A stretch of DNA of 64,000 bases from NCBI RefSeq assembly GCF_009696005.1, contig NZ_VUMV01000002.1:1-64000 (forward strand), read 5' to 3'. The DNA comes from Bilifractor porci. GTDB lineage: Bacteria > Bacillota > Clostridia > Lachnospirales > Lachnospiraceae. Below the pieces are notes generated by a model. It was not told where the DNA came from. It saw nothing but the letters and a program-made list of their open reading frames with translations, and searched no databases. Each line of letters begins with the position of its first letter. Position 1 is the stretch's first letter. Positions 35,878-44,831 of this stretch are shown in pieces. A program made the translations under genes and the position numbers.

Positions 35878-36600
35878 ATGAAACAATTTGAATCATTCAT
35901 TAACGCAATTCCAAAGCTGATCAGTGTGATACCATCAACGCTGCTTCTTTTTCTGGGAATAATAGGAGTCGGTATTGTTCTGGGCATGCTGCTGGCCTGG
36001 GTAAGGCTGAAGGGAAACACGGTTGGAAATGTTCTGGTGAACATTTATATCTCTTTTATCCGCGGAACACCGCTGCTGATTCAGATTTTGATTGTGTATT
36101 TCGGTTTGCGGGCGATAGCCGTTAACGGTTTTGGCAATCAGAATGCAACAAGATGGCCGGCCGCATTGTTTGTCTTTATTGCCTATAGTCTTAATCTTGG
36201 AGCCTTTCTTTGCGAAACCTTCCGTTCTGCTTATACTTCTGTGGATTTTGGACAGGTGGAGGCAGGGATGAGCATTAACATGAAAAACAGTCAGATCTTC
36301 TGGCATATCATTTTTCCCCAGGCGGCAAGGATCGCTCTTCCCAATATGAGCAATCTTCTGATTGATGATTATAAGGCTTTATCGCTGGCGTTCTCCATAG
36401 GATTCATAGATATCATGGGAAGAGGAGAAGGGCTGGCCGGTTTGACAAAAGGAGTTGGCGCCGTCGGGATTTATCTGGCAGTTGCAGCGCTGTACTGGCT
36501 GGTCTGCAAGGGACTGGACATTGTGTTCCGGAGAGTCGAGTGGGGTCTGAGCAAAGATATCCGGGTCGCCCAGGCTGCTGTTGCACATCAGACATCCTGA
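35878..36600 (+). CDS. Amino-acid ABC transporter permease (HisM/GlnP family), first subunit
   Basis: A 240-aa membrane protein of the polar amino-acid permease group with about five helices, the first at residues 19-39. The segment S-F-I-R-G-T-P-L-L-I-Q and the EAA loop V-E-A-G-M-S-I-N-M-K-N are typical. It is the first gene downstream of the leader terminator, and it partners the permease at 36631. Confidence 0.9.
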   Translation: MKQFESFINAIPKLISVIPSTLLLFLGIIGVGIVLGMLLAWVRLKGNTVGNVLVNIYISFIRGTPLLIQILIVYFGLRAIAVNGFGNQNATRWPAALFVFIAYSLNLGAFLCETFRSAYTSVDFGQVEAGMSINMKNSQIFWHIIFPQAARIALPNMSNLLIDDYKALSLAFSIGFIDIMGRGEGLAGLTKGVGAVGIYLAVAALYWLVCKGLDIVFRRVEWGLSKDIRVAQAAVAHQTS

Positions 36601-36630
36601 ATACAGAAGCATAGGGAGAGGAGGTAGAAT

Positions 36631-37392
36631 ATGATTTTTAATTTTGAGTTCGCGGCTGAAAGCTTTCCGAAAATCCTTTCTGCAATTCCGGTTACGCTTC
36701 TGCTGACGGTTATCGGCATGGCGGTCAGTTCCATCCTGGGTTTTCTAATGGCAATGGCAAGAATTGAGCAAAAGAAATTCTGGTCCGGGTTTTCCTCCGT
36801 TTATATCACGATCATGCGGGGCGTTCCGATTATGGTACAGCTTTATCTGGTGTTTGTTGCTCTTCCGCTTGCTATTCAGAGTATCGCAGAGGCAATGGGG
36901 ATAAAAACATATGTGGATATTCCCCCGATGGTTGTCGCGGCGACAGCACTGTCCCTGAACTATACGGCCTATATGGAGGAGGTTTTCCGGGCGGCGATTC
37001 AATCGGTGGATTCCGGACAGTGGGAAGCGGCAATTTCCATCGGAATGACAAAAAGGCAGATGATGGCAGAAGTTATTCTCCCACAGGCATTTGTGGAGGC
37101 CATTCCGAATCTGGGGAATACGTTTATCGGACTGATTAAGGATACTTCACTGGCCTACATGGTTATGGTCATGGACATTATGGGAGAAGCCAGAACATTA
37201 GCAGGAGCCGGCCTTAATTATCTGGAAGCATATGCGGATGCCGCTTTGATTTACTGGGGATTAAATTTTCTGCTGGAGCGTTTATTTGGCATCTGGGAAC
37301 GGCATGCCGGTGTCTTTAACCGGAAGGATGTACGTCCGGCAGGTAAGACAATAGGGAGAACAAAAGTAAAAACCGCAGCGGCCGGAAGATGA
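36631..37392 (+). CDS. Amino-acid ABC transporter permease, second subunit
   Basis: A 253-aa membrane protein homologous to the previous permease: T-I-M-R-G-V-P-I-M-V-Q and the EAA loop W-E-A-A-I-S-I-G-M-T-K are conserved. Two permeases with one ATPase and one binding protein form a complete type I importer. The basic tail (R-K-D-V-R-P-A-G-K-T-I-G-R-T-K-V-K) is hydrophilic. Its stop overlaps the next ATG by 4 bp. Confidence 0.9.
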   Translation: MIFNFEFAAESFPKILSAIPVTLLLTVIGMAVSSILGFLMAMARIEQKKFWSGFSSVYITIMRGVPIMVQLYLVFVALPLAIQSIAEAMGIKTYVDIPPMVVAATALSLNYTAYMEEVFRAAIQSVDSGQWEAAISIGMTKRQMMAEVILPQAFVEAIPNLGNTFIGLIKDTSLAYMVMVMDIMGEARTLAGAGLNYLEAYADAALIYWGLNFLLERLFGIWERHAGVFNRKDVRPAGKTIGRTKVKTAAAGR

Positions 37393-38279
37393 GAAATGCC
37401 ATGAAAATGATACAGAGCGTTGTACTGGGACTTGCGTGCGTCTATATTTTCTTCGCTTCTTTCGCATTGTTTCGTCATCGGAAAAAGATTCGTGAAGAGA
37501 AAGGAAGTTATCTGCTTTATGGTTTGATTTCCGTGCTTGCCATGTTTTTTGGAACCTTTGGCGTTTCGGATACGGCAATTTCAGTTTTCGGATACAGAGC
37601 AGCCGGGATTGTAAAAGATGACGTGCTTCCGGGGACAATTATCACGGCAGCTGTGCTTCCGGTCTGCGCGATGGCCCTGTCCTATACCTCCCTTTTTCCG
37701 GTTGAGGCAGGGCTGCTGGTCGGATGTGTCGTATTTGAAACCGCAGGAGCAGTTATCGGCTCGGCACTTGTTTCCAGACTGAGCGGAAGAAAAATCAGTA
37801 TGGTGATCGGCATTGCAATGCTGGCTACAGCAGCAATGATTATTGTCAAACTTTTGATTAATGGAATGGAAGGAGGAACGTTATATGAGCTGGCAGGATG
37901 GAAAAGATATCTGGCGTTTATCTCATTCTTTTTTCTGGGAGCCTTAAATATGGCCGGCATCGGGGCGACCGTTCCTGCTATCGCGCTTTTAATGGTTCTG
38001 GGAATGGATCTCCGGTCAATTTACCCGGTTGTAATGACTGGAAACGCGGTAAGCAGCACGTTTGGAGGGCTTGCGTTCCTGAAAACGGAAAAATATAACG
38101 GCAAGGCAGTTCTTGCAAGCGTTTTTGGCACAGTGGCAGTTGTTTTTGCCGTCCGCCTGGTCAGGAATATTAATGTGACAGTCCTGCAGATTGCGATGGT
38201 TGGATTAATGATTTACAGCGCGGTGTCTGTATTTAAAAAACAGGAAGGGGAAAAGAAGAAAACTTCCGGGATGCCGTAA
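37389..38279 (+). CDS. TauE/SafE-type membrane permease
   Basis: A 296-aa protein with about eight hydrophobic helices and the TauE/SafE (DUF81) pattern of two related halves, with glycine-rich segments such as G-T-F-G-V-S-D-T-A and G-N-A-V-S-S-T-F-G-G. Members export sulfite, sulfoacetate and other small anions. It is translationally coupled to the ABC permease gene (ATGA) and inserted between permease and ATPase genes. It may export an acidic product of the pathway; that is inference. Confidence 0.75.
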   Translation: MRNAMKMIQSVVLGLACVYIFFASFALFRHRKKIREEKGSYLLYGLISVLAMFFGTFGVSDTAISVFGYRAAGIVKDDVLPGTIITAAVLPVCAMALSYTSLFPVEAGLLVGCVVFETAGAVIGSALVSRLSGRKISMVIGIAMLATAAMIIVKLLINGMEGGTLYELAGWKRYLAFISFFFLGALNMAGIGATVPAIALLMVLGMDLRSIYPVVMTGNAVSSTFGGLAFLKTEKYNGKAVLASVFGTVAVVFAVRLVRNINVTVLQIAMVGLMIYSAVSVFKKQEGEKKKTSGMP

Positions 38280-38342
38280 AGAATAAAACAAAAGAAACAG
38301 TATTGGCAGAAGAAAATAAGACAGAAAAAAGAGGTGGATATA

Positions 38343-39086
38343 ATGAGCAGCTTGATAGAAGTACGCGGCATAAAAAAGGCATTTGGCGATCTGGCAGTTT
38401 TGCGTGGTGTTGATCTTGATATTAATAAGGGAGAAGTTCTTGCCATATTGGGACCCAGTGGTTCCGGAAAGACAACGTTTCTGAGAACGATCAATTTTCT
38501 TGGCCCCGCAAATGAGGGAACCATCCGGATCGGTGATATTCAGGTGGACTGCAAACAGGCGACGAAAAAAGAAATCTACGGACTCCGAAAGAAAACGGCC
38601 ATGGTTTTCCAGAATTACAACCTGTTTAAGAACAAAACAGTCCTGCAAAATGTCATGGAAGGACTGGTACTTGTTCAGAAGATGGATAAAAAAGAAGCCA
38701 GGGAAAGGAGTATTGAAACCCTGAATAAAGTCGGGCTGGGAGAACGGCTGGATTATTATCCGTCACAGATGTCAGGAGGCCAGCAGCAGAGAGCGAGTAT
38801 TGCGAGAGCGCTTGTGCTGAATCCGGAGGTTATTTTATTTGATGAACCTACATCAGCCCTGGATCCAGAACTGGTTGGCGAGGTTCTGCAGGTGATGAAA
38901 GAAGTTGCAGAAACAGGAATTACCATGATGGTGGTGACGCATGAAATCGGATTTGCCCACGATGTTGCCACAAATGTTGTTTTTATGGATGGAGGACGAG
39001 TGGTTGAGCAGGGCAGGCCAACCGATGTGATAGACCATCCGCAGAATGAAAGGACGCAGCAGTTTCTTGGAAAACTATCGGCATGA
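38343..39086 (+). CDS. Amino-acid ABC transporter ATP-binding protein
   Basis: A 247-aa ATPase (GlnQ/HisP type). Walker A G-P-S-G-S-G-K-T-T, Q-loop, signature M-S-G-G-Q-Q-Q-R and Walker B V-I-L-F-D-E-P-T are intact, with the D-loop S-A-L-D-P and switch His in V-T-H-E. The ATG at 38343 follows GAGGTGG at 6 bases. It powers the permease pair upstream. Confidence 0.93.
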   Translation: MSSLIEVRGIKKAFGDLAVLRGVDLDINKGEVLAILGPSGSGKTTFLRTINFLGPANEGTIRIGDIQVDCKQATKKEIYGLRKKTAMVFQNYNLFKNKTVLQNVMEGLVLVQKMDKKEARERSIETLNKVGLGERLDYYPSQMSGGQQQRASIARALVLNPEVILFDEPTSALDPELVGEVLQVMKEVAETGITMMVVTHEIGFAHDVATNVVFMDGGRVVEQGRPTDVIDHPQNERTQQFLGKLSA

Positions 39087-39147
39087 TGTTTTGCAAAACT
39101 GTTCGTTATACAGAAAACCGCGGCAGAGATTCAAGGAGGGAAGAATT

Positions 39148-40146
39148 ATGAGAAGAATGACCAGAAATATTGCTATGGGTATGGCACTTGTACTTGGGGC
39201 AGGATTGATGGCGGCAGGATGTGGGAGTTCGAGCAGTACAGCGTCTTCCGGAACTTCGGAATCCTCATCATCAGGAACATCCGCAGCGGCAGCAGCGTCC
39301 TCCGAGAGTGTAGGAACTTCGTCATCCTCTTCAGCTGGCTCATCGGATGCATATGTAACAGCAAACAGTTATGATTCGACTGCGGCTGTCGATGATAACA
39401 GTGACGCGAAAGAAATGCAGATCGCACTTGATGCAAATGTTTCTCCGTATACCTATACGGATGATGACAGAAATCCGGCTGGTTATGATTATGAGGTACT
39501 CAAATTGATTGATGCCATGCTTCCCCAGTATAAATTTTCCTATAATGTGGTGGATTATGATGCCGCAGCTATCGGCCTGGAGCAGGGACAGTATGATCTG
39601 GAAGCCGGGGATAAATATGATACATCCGCAAGACAGAAGAAATTTTATATTTCAGATTCTGATTACTATGCAGGTGTCAGCATCGCGGTAAAAAAGGACA
39701 GCGGGATTTCTTCCATAGAAGATCTGTACAACGGTGGAAAACTTGTTCCGGTACCGGAGGCTGATGGACTTCGGCAGGTTTATCTGGATTATATGAAGGA
39801 GCATCCGGATTGCGGAATCGTTCAGGAAACGGGTTCTTCTCTGATCAGTATCGCAGACGGATTGAATTATGTGGCTGCCGGGAGGTATGACGCAATGATT
39901 GATTCTCCGGATATGTTCAAGGAGGTACTGGACCAGGATAAGGATCTGGCGTCTGAAATTACCATTCTGGATCCGTTTACTGTTGTCGGCGGACATTTTC
40001 TGATTAACCGGAATGACAAGGAATTCTGCGCAGACGTCAATGGAGCTGTGGCCGCTTTGATTAAAGATGGAACGCTTGGCAAATTAAGTGAAAAGTGGTT
40101 CGGAGAGGACGTATTTACCAAATATGCGGATATAGCTGCAAATTGA
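39148..40146 (+). CDS. Amino-acid ABC transporter substrate-binding lipoprotein (family 3)
   Basis: A 332-aa lipoprotein. The signal peptide ends in M-A-A-G-C (lipid Cys at about residue 26) and is followed by a Ser/Ala/Thr-rich linker of about 45-60 residues before the binding domain. The family 3 features are I-A-L-D-A-N-V-S-P-Y-T-Y, G-Y-D-Y-E-V-L and Y-Y-A-G-V-S-I-A-V-K. The start ATG at 39148 follows AAGGAGGG; an upstream in-frame ATG lies inside the ATPase gene. The ligand is likely a polar or acidic amino acid, not decided here. Confidence 0.9.
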   Translation: MRRMTRNIAMGMALVLGAGLMAAGCGSSSSTASSGTSESSSSGTSAAAAASSESVGTSSSSSAGSSDAYVTANSYDSTAAVDDNSDAKEMQIALDANVSPYTYTDDDRNPAGYDYEVLKLIDAMLPQYKFSYNVVDYDAAAIGLEQGQYDLEAGDKYDTSARQKKFYISDSDYYAGVSIAVKKDSGISSIEDLYNGGKLVPVPEADGLRQVYLDYMKEHPDCGIVQETGSSLISIADGLNYVAAGRYDAMIDSPDMFKEVLDQDKDLASEITILDPFTVVGGHFLINRNDKEFCADVNGAVAALIKDGTLGKLSEKWFGEDVFTKYADIAAN

Positions 40147-40176
40147 AAAGATTTTTGATGACAGGGGGTGAAGGAA

Positions 40177-40923
40177 TTGGCTCGCAGATATGAGAAAGTA
40201 CTTATCACTGGCGGAACACATGGGATTGGGAAAGCGATTGCAGAGCAGTTTGCCTCCTGTGGTTATGAAGTATGTATCACCGGAAGAAATGTGGAAGCCG
40301 GCGATGAAGTAACAAAAAATGCAAAGGAAAAATACCGGGAAAGCATGCATTTTATACCGTGTGAAATGCAGGATACAGAGCAGATAAAAAATGCCGTAGC
40401 ACAGGCTGTGCAGAAGATGGACCGGATTGACATTCTCGTTAATAATGCCGGAATTTATCCGGCAGCTCCTCTTCTTGAAATGACAGAAGAAGATTTTGAC
40501 AGAGTTTTCCGGGTTAATGTATGGGGAGCCTTCGAGATGGCAAGAGAAGCAGCAAAACAAAGTATGATTCCATGCAAAGGGGGAAAGCTCATTTTTGTAA
40601 GCTCGGTGGACGGATGGCTCCCCTCGGCGGGAATTGCTGCTTATGCCGCTTCAAAAGCCGCTGTTAACAGTCTGGTAAAGTCTTTTGCCATTGAGCTTTC
40701 TCCTTATGGTATTCATGCCAATGGAATTGCCCCCGGATGGGTGGCAACAGAAACTGTGCTGAAAGCAGGCCGCTGGAAAAGTCAGATGGACAGCGTTTTG
40801 GAAAAACGCATGGCGGATCCGGAAGAAATCGGAAAGGCCATCATAGCCCTGTGTACAGAGTCCTTCGATTATATGGATGGTGAAGTATTGAATTTCAGCG
40901 GAGGTCTGATCATGAACGCATGA
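40177..40923 (+). CDS. SDR-family oxidoreductase
   Basis: A 248-aa short-chain dehydrogenase/reductase. The cofactor motif T-G-G-T-H-G-I-G (about residues 11-18), N-N-A-G (about 88-91), the active Ser in S-S-V-D-G and Y-A-A-S-K are all present at family spacing. A TTG start at 40177 is proposed because AGGGGGTG lies 9 bases before it; an in-frame GTG at 40168 lies within that site. It would oxidise or reduce an alcohol/ketone in the pathway served by the B12 mutase. Confidence 0.88.
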   Translation: MARRYEKVLITGGTHGIGKAIAEQFASCGYEVCITGRNVEAGDEVTKNAKEKYRESMHFIPCEMQDTEQIKNAVAQAVQKMDRIDILVNNAGIYPAAPLLEMTEEDFDRVFRVNVWGAFEMAREAAKQSMIPCKGGKLIFVSSVDGWLPSAGIAAYAASKAAVNSLVKSFAIELSPYGIHANGIAPGWVATETVLKAGRWKSQMDSVLEKRMADPEEIGKAIIALCTESFDYMDGEVLNFSGGLIMNA

Positions 40924-40956
40924 CAGGAAAAACAGAGAAAAAAGCCGGTGAAAAAT

Positions 40957-42351
40957 ATGGGATATACAATTTGCTTTGATTTTGGCAGCACCTATACCAA
41001 AATGGCGGTTCTTGATCTGGAGAATGCGGAAACCGCAGTTACATCGAGGGTTCCTTCAACGGTAAAGACGGACGCGGTGCAGGGTCTGAAGGCGAATCTG
41101 GAAATTGCCGCAAAGTATATCGGCGAGGAGGCAGTTCGGAGCGCGCATATGCTTGCCAGCAGCAGCGCGGCAGGCGGGCTCAGGATGGTTGTTGTCGGAT
41201 TGACGGAAAAATACAGTCTTCTTGCCGGCATGAACACAGCGTTGGGAGCGGGTGCCAGAGTCATCCGTTCCTATTATGGAATCCTGGATGATAAGAAACT
41301 GGAAGAAATCCGAGAGGCCAACCCGTCTATCCTGCTGCTCTGCGGCGGAACCGATGAAGGAAATGTGGACAGGCTCTGGCATAATACGGAAATGCTGGCG
41401 GGAAAAAGAATGGTAAGTTGTCCGGTTATCTACGCGGGGAATAAGAAAATTGCCCAGGAGGTACGGACAAAGTTTTTGCAAAGCGGCATAGAATGTTACC
41501 TGACCGATAACATATTTCCGGAACTGGATTGTCTGAATGCCGGGCCGGCACAGAAGGTTATCCATAATATTTTTATGAATCGTATTACCGGTATGCGGGG
41601 CATGAATGAGGTAAGGAAATATGTCGGAGACATTGTGATGCCTACGCCGGCCGCGGTTCTGCGGGCAGGTACCCTTCTTGCGAAAGGGTCTGGGAATGAT
41701 GAAACCGGAATAGGAAGCTGCATGTTGTTTGATGTCGGAGGAGCCACCACAGACGTATATTCTTTCAGCGATAATCTTCCGAAAGGGATGAAAGCGGTAG
41801 GAGCTCCGGAACCCTTTGCCAAAAGAAGCGTGGAGGGAGATCTCGGACTCAGGTCTTCCGCAAAGTCTCTTTTTGAAAATGCAAGAGGTTTTATCCTGAA
41901 GGGGCATTTCTCTGGGAGTGAAAATAAGGTTGAAGAGATGTGCGTCCGCAGAACCCGGCAGGAAGCGTTTCTGCCGGATAATGAAGAGGAAACCGCTCTG
42001 GATCAAAAATTGGCGGAGGCGGCTGTTTATACTTCCGCCAGAAGGCATTGCGGAAGGGTCGAAAACGCATATGGAAAAGATTCCGTATTGATACAAAACG
42101 GAAAAAATCTGACAAATGTAAAGACGCTGATCGGGACAGGCGGGCCGATTATTTTTCGGAAACAGCCGGAAAAAGTTCTCAGAATGGCGCTGCGAAAGCC
42201 GGAGGAGAAGGAACTGCTGCTCCCGGAACACGCGGATTGTTTCGTAGACAGCAGATACCTGCTTTTTGCGGCAGGTCTTTCAGCGGAAGAGAATCCCGGC
42301 GGTGCGTACCAGATTGCGGTGAATAGCTTGAAAAGGGCAGGAGATGGTTAA
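40957..42351 (+). CDS. MutL/GlmL-type ATPase (B12 mutase accessory protein)
   Basis: A 464-aa member of the ASKHA ATPase fold found beside glutamate mutase genes as MutL/GlmL. Phosphate-1 motif D-F-G-S-T-Y-T-K is at about residues 7-14, and the second motif L-F-D-V-G-G-A-T-T-D-V-Y at about 255-266. By analogy with other reactivating factors it may recharge the mutase after cofactor loss. It overlaps or abuts the mutase gene at 42353, which strongly supports the pairing. The ATG at 40957 has only a weak ribosome site (GGTG); a GTG at 40948 is possible. Confidence 0.85.
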   Translation: MGYTICFDFGSTYTKMAVLDLENAETAVTSRVPSTVKTDAVQGLKANLEIAAKYIGEEAVRSAHMLASSSAAGGLRMVVVGLTEKYSLLAGMNTALGAGARVIRSYYGILDDKKLEEIREANPSILLLCGGTDEGNVDRLWHNTEMLAGKRMVSCPVIYAGNKKIAQEVRTKFLQSGIECYLTDNIFPELDCLNAGPAQKVIHNIFMNRITGMRGMNEVRKYVGDIVMPTPAAVLRAGTLLAKGSGNDETGIGSCMLFDVGGATTDVYSFSDNLPKGMKAVGAPEPFAKRSVEGDLGLRSSAKSLFENARGFILKGHFSGSENKVEEMCVRRTRQEAFLPDNEEETALDQKLAEAAVYTSARRHCGRVENAYGKDSVLIQNGKNLTNVKTLIGTGGPIIFRKQPEKVLRMALRKPEEKELLLPEHADCFVDSRYLLFAAGLSAEENPGGAYQIAVNSLKRAGDG

Positions 42352-42352
42352 G

Positions 42353-44110
42353 ATGCCACAGATTACAAGGCAGGGTTTAATTAAGAAAGAATTGCCTTCG
42401 TTTAAAGAAATGCAGCTGTATGCGGAGCAGGTCTCAGAGGGATGGAAAATAGGAAGAAGTCCTTTTATGGATGCTCACGGAATAAAATCGGAACGGGAAT
42501 ACAAAGAACAGTGTAAGAAAACCGGAAAAATCATGCGGCACGCACACATCGGTTATAACTCCGCGGAAGAGACGATTGCTGCCATTCAGTATATTTACCG
42601 TGAGCTTCAGGCCAGAAATGCCAGCCTGGACCGATTCGGAATTTGCCTGGATGTGCAGATGGGAGTTCCGGAGGAACAGAGACAGAATATCCCGCGGGGA
42701 GCGGGACTGGTTTTTCAGTCTGAAGAAGAATGGATTCGGGTTGCCCAGGCCGCGCCGGTTATGGTTCATTTTGGGGACAATATGATTGGAACACTGAATT
42801 CCATTGAAAACCTTCGTCTGGCATTTGCGGCAGGAGGCACAACGATAGGAAATGTTTCCCATTACTATACCTATGAATATCCGTTTCCCTATGATCTGAA
42901 TCTCCGTACCGAGAGGATGGTGGAGGCTTTTTGTATTATGGGCCTCTATAAAGACAGGGGTATGCTGGTTCACTCTAATCTGGATGACGGATTTGGTGCC
43001 CTGTTTCATGATCTTGCCGATACGCTTGGCTGGGCAAAGTTGGAAAAACATATTGTTGAAGATCTGATAGGGGCGAAGCTGGGACATTGCTTTGGGAATC
43101 TGTACAGCGATCCTGTGCTTCGGATCGCGTTTTCCTTTGCGCTGGATGATATCAACGGTCACGATTCCTGCGGAACCATGATTTACGGCAACACAACCGA
43201 TTTCGATACGGATTTCCGGAAAAACTATTCAGTGACAAACGGATATCTGCTGGGAGACATGATCGGGCAGATTCACCGGCCGACAGGCCACGCGCTGAAT
43301 GCGGTTCCGGTTTCAGAGGCTGCCAGAATCCCGTCCAGGGATGAAATCCTGGAGGCCCAGATTATGAGCAACGAGCTGGAGCGGTATGCCCGAATGTATG
43401 AACCATACATGGATTGGGAGAAAATTGAGAGCTGTGAAAAGAAGCTTCTGGAAGGCGCAGAGGTATTCTACCACAATACGCTTCAGGAACTGGATCGGAT
43501 AGGAATTGATCTGGAAAATCCGGCAGAAATCATGCTGGCGTTGAAGCGTCTGGGTCCGGACTATCTGGAGCGGTATTGCGGAGCGGGAAAGGTCAGGGAA
43601 GAAGAAAGAATCCCGGTCTGGCCGACAGATATGGTAAAGAAGATCACAAAAATCAAAGAAAATGCACTGCGGCATATTTCGCAGGGCGAACTGACGGGAA
43701 CCAGGCTGGTCATCTGTTCCACGGACGTGCATGAATTCGGGAAGAATATTGTCGGAAGTGTGCTGAAAAAAGCAGGGGCTTCTGTTCATGATATCGGGAC
43801 AGATGCCTCCCCGGCAGAAATTGCGGAAACCGCAATCGAGACGGACAGTCAGTATATCGTTGTCAGCACGTTTAATGGGGTAGCCAAAACATTTGCCCGG
43901 AATTTACTTGATACCTTGGGAAAATATCAGCTGGATGTTCCGGTTTTTATGGGAGGGCTGCTGAATGAAAACAGAGAGGATGGAAATCTTCCGGTGGATG
44001 TAACAGAAGAGCTAAAACAAATGGGAATTATCTGCACAAAAAAAGCAGAGGAAATTGTGGAAATCATGAAGGAACGGAACAAAACAGCCAGAGACCGGAA
44101 AACCACATGA
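42353..44110 (+). CDS. Single-chain cobalamin-dependent carbon-skeleton mutase
   Basis: A 585-aa fusion. Residues ~1-440 form a large catalytic region with blocks such as F-A-A-G-G-T-T-I-G-N and H-A-L-N-A-V-P-V-S-E-A-A-R-I-P that loosely match the epsilon chain of glutamate mutase. Residues ~448-580 are a B12-binding domain with D458-V-H460-E-F-G463, the base-off/His-on DxHxxG signature, then S-T-F-N-G and V-F-M-G-G. Glutamate mutase itself is split into two proteins, whereas 2-methyleneglutarate mutase has a one-chain layout of similar size. The substrate is unknown. The neighbouring GlmL-type ATPase supports an adenosylcobalamin radical mutase. ATG 42353 is preferred to 42344, which abuts AGGAG. 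Confidence 0.78.
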   Translation: MPQITRQGLIKKELPSFKEMQLYAEQVSEGWKIGRSPFMDAHGIKSEREYKEQCKKTGKIMRHAHIGYNSAEETIAAIQYIYRELQARNASLDRFGICLDVQMGVPEEQRQNIPRGAGLVFQSEEEWIRVAQAAPVMVHFGDNMIGTLNSIENLRLAFAAGGTTIGNVSHYYTYEYPFPYDLNLRTERMVEAFCIMGLYKDRGMLVHSNLDDGFGALFHDLADTLGWAKLEKHIVEDLIGAKLGHCFGNLYSDPVLRIAFSFALDDINGHDSCGTMIYGNTTDFDTDFRKNYSVTNGYLLGDMIGQIHRPTGHALNAVPVSEAARIPSRDEILEAQIMSNELERYARMYEPYMDWEKIESCEKKLLEGAEVFYHNTLQELDRIGIDLENPAEIMLALKRLGPDYLERYCGAGKVREEERIPVWPTDMVKKITKIKENALRHISQGELTGTRLVICSTDVHEFGKNIVGSVLKKAGASVHDIGTDASPAEIAETAIETDSQYIVVSTFNGVAKTFARNLLDTLGKYQLDVPVFMGGLLNENREDGNLPVDVTEELKQMGIICTKKAEEIVEIMKERNKTARDRKTT

Positions 44111-44187
44111 GTGACGGTGAAGGGTACCTGTTGTGATGCCCTGGGTACAGGGCAGGACTGTATACCGGGATCGGGGGTAAGGATGAT

Positions 44188-44787
44188 ATGGAAAATTATA
44201 CCGTAACTATTTCCAGACAGTTCGGAAGCCTGGGAAGACCGATAGGAATGAAATTGGCGGAACTGTTGGGAATTGAATTTTATGACAGAGATATTATTGA
44301 AGAAGCTGCCCGGCAGATGGATTTGCCCCTGGCAGAGGCCAGTAATCTGGAAGAAAAGGAGAGAACAGGTCTGCTGTACATGAGGTATCCGCTTGGAAAG
44401 AGCAATATTGAGGTGAAGGAGAGGCTCTATGAAGTAGAGAATTCTATTATCCGGAACTGGGCGTCCAGAAAGAGCTGTGTCATTGTCGGAAGATGTTCTG
44501 ATTATATTCTGAGGAACGAGAAGAATCATATCAATTTCTTCATCTATGCTCCATATGATCAGCGTGTAAAAAACTGCATTGAGGATTTAGGCTTCAAGAA
44601 AGAAGATGCTATGAGCATGATTGACGAGGTGGATAAGGCAAGAAACCGGTATCATAAAAGATATACACATTTTAAGCAGGAAGATCTGGAGTTAAATCAG
44701 GTTGTGATTGACAGTTCCGTGTTAGGCGTCGACGGGACGGCGGAGATTATGGCGGATTTTGTGAAGAAGAGATTCCATATCAATTAA
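44188..44787 (+). CDS. Cytidylate kinase-like family protein
   Basis: A 199-aa protein of the cytidylate-kinase-like group common in anaerobes. It starts T-I-S-R-Q-F-G-S-L-G-R-P-I-G, in the place of a P-loop but without the Gly-Lys-Ser/Thr of active kinases, so phosphoryl transfer is uncertain. F-Y-D-R-D-I-I-E-E-A-A and V-I-V-G-R-C-S-D-Y are also family marks. Members are often found beside transporters or regulators; no function is proven. It follows the mutase by 77 bp and probably belongs to the same transcript. Confidence 0.78.
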   Translation: MENYTVTISRQFGSLGRPIGMKLAELLGIEFYDRDIIEEAARQMDLPLAEASNLEEKERTGLLYMRYPLGKSNIEVKERLYEVENSIIRNWASRKSCVIVGRCSDYILRNEKNHINFFIYAPYDQRVKNCIEDLGFKKEDAMSMIDEVDKARNRYHKRYTHFKQEDLELNQVVIDSSVLGVDGTAEIMADFVKKRFHIN

Positions 44788-44831
44788 AGTCCAAAACGGG
44801 AAAAGATCCGGGAAAATACAGGAGGTGCGGT

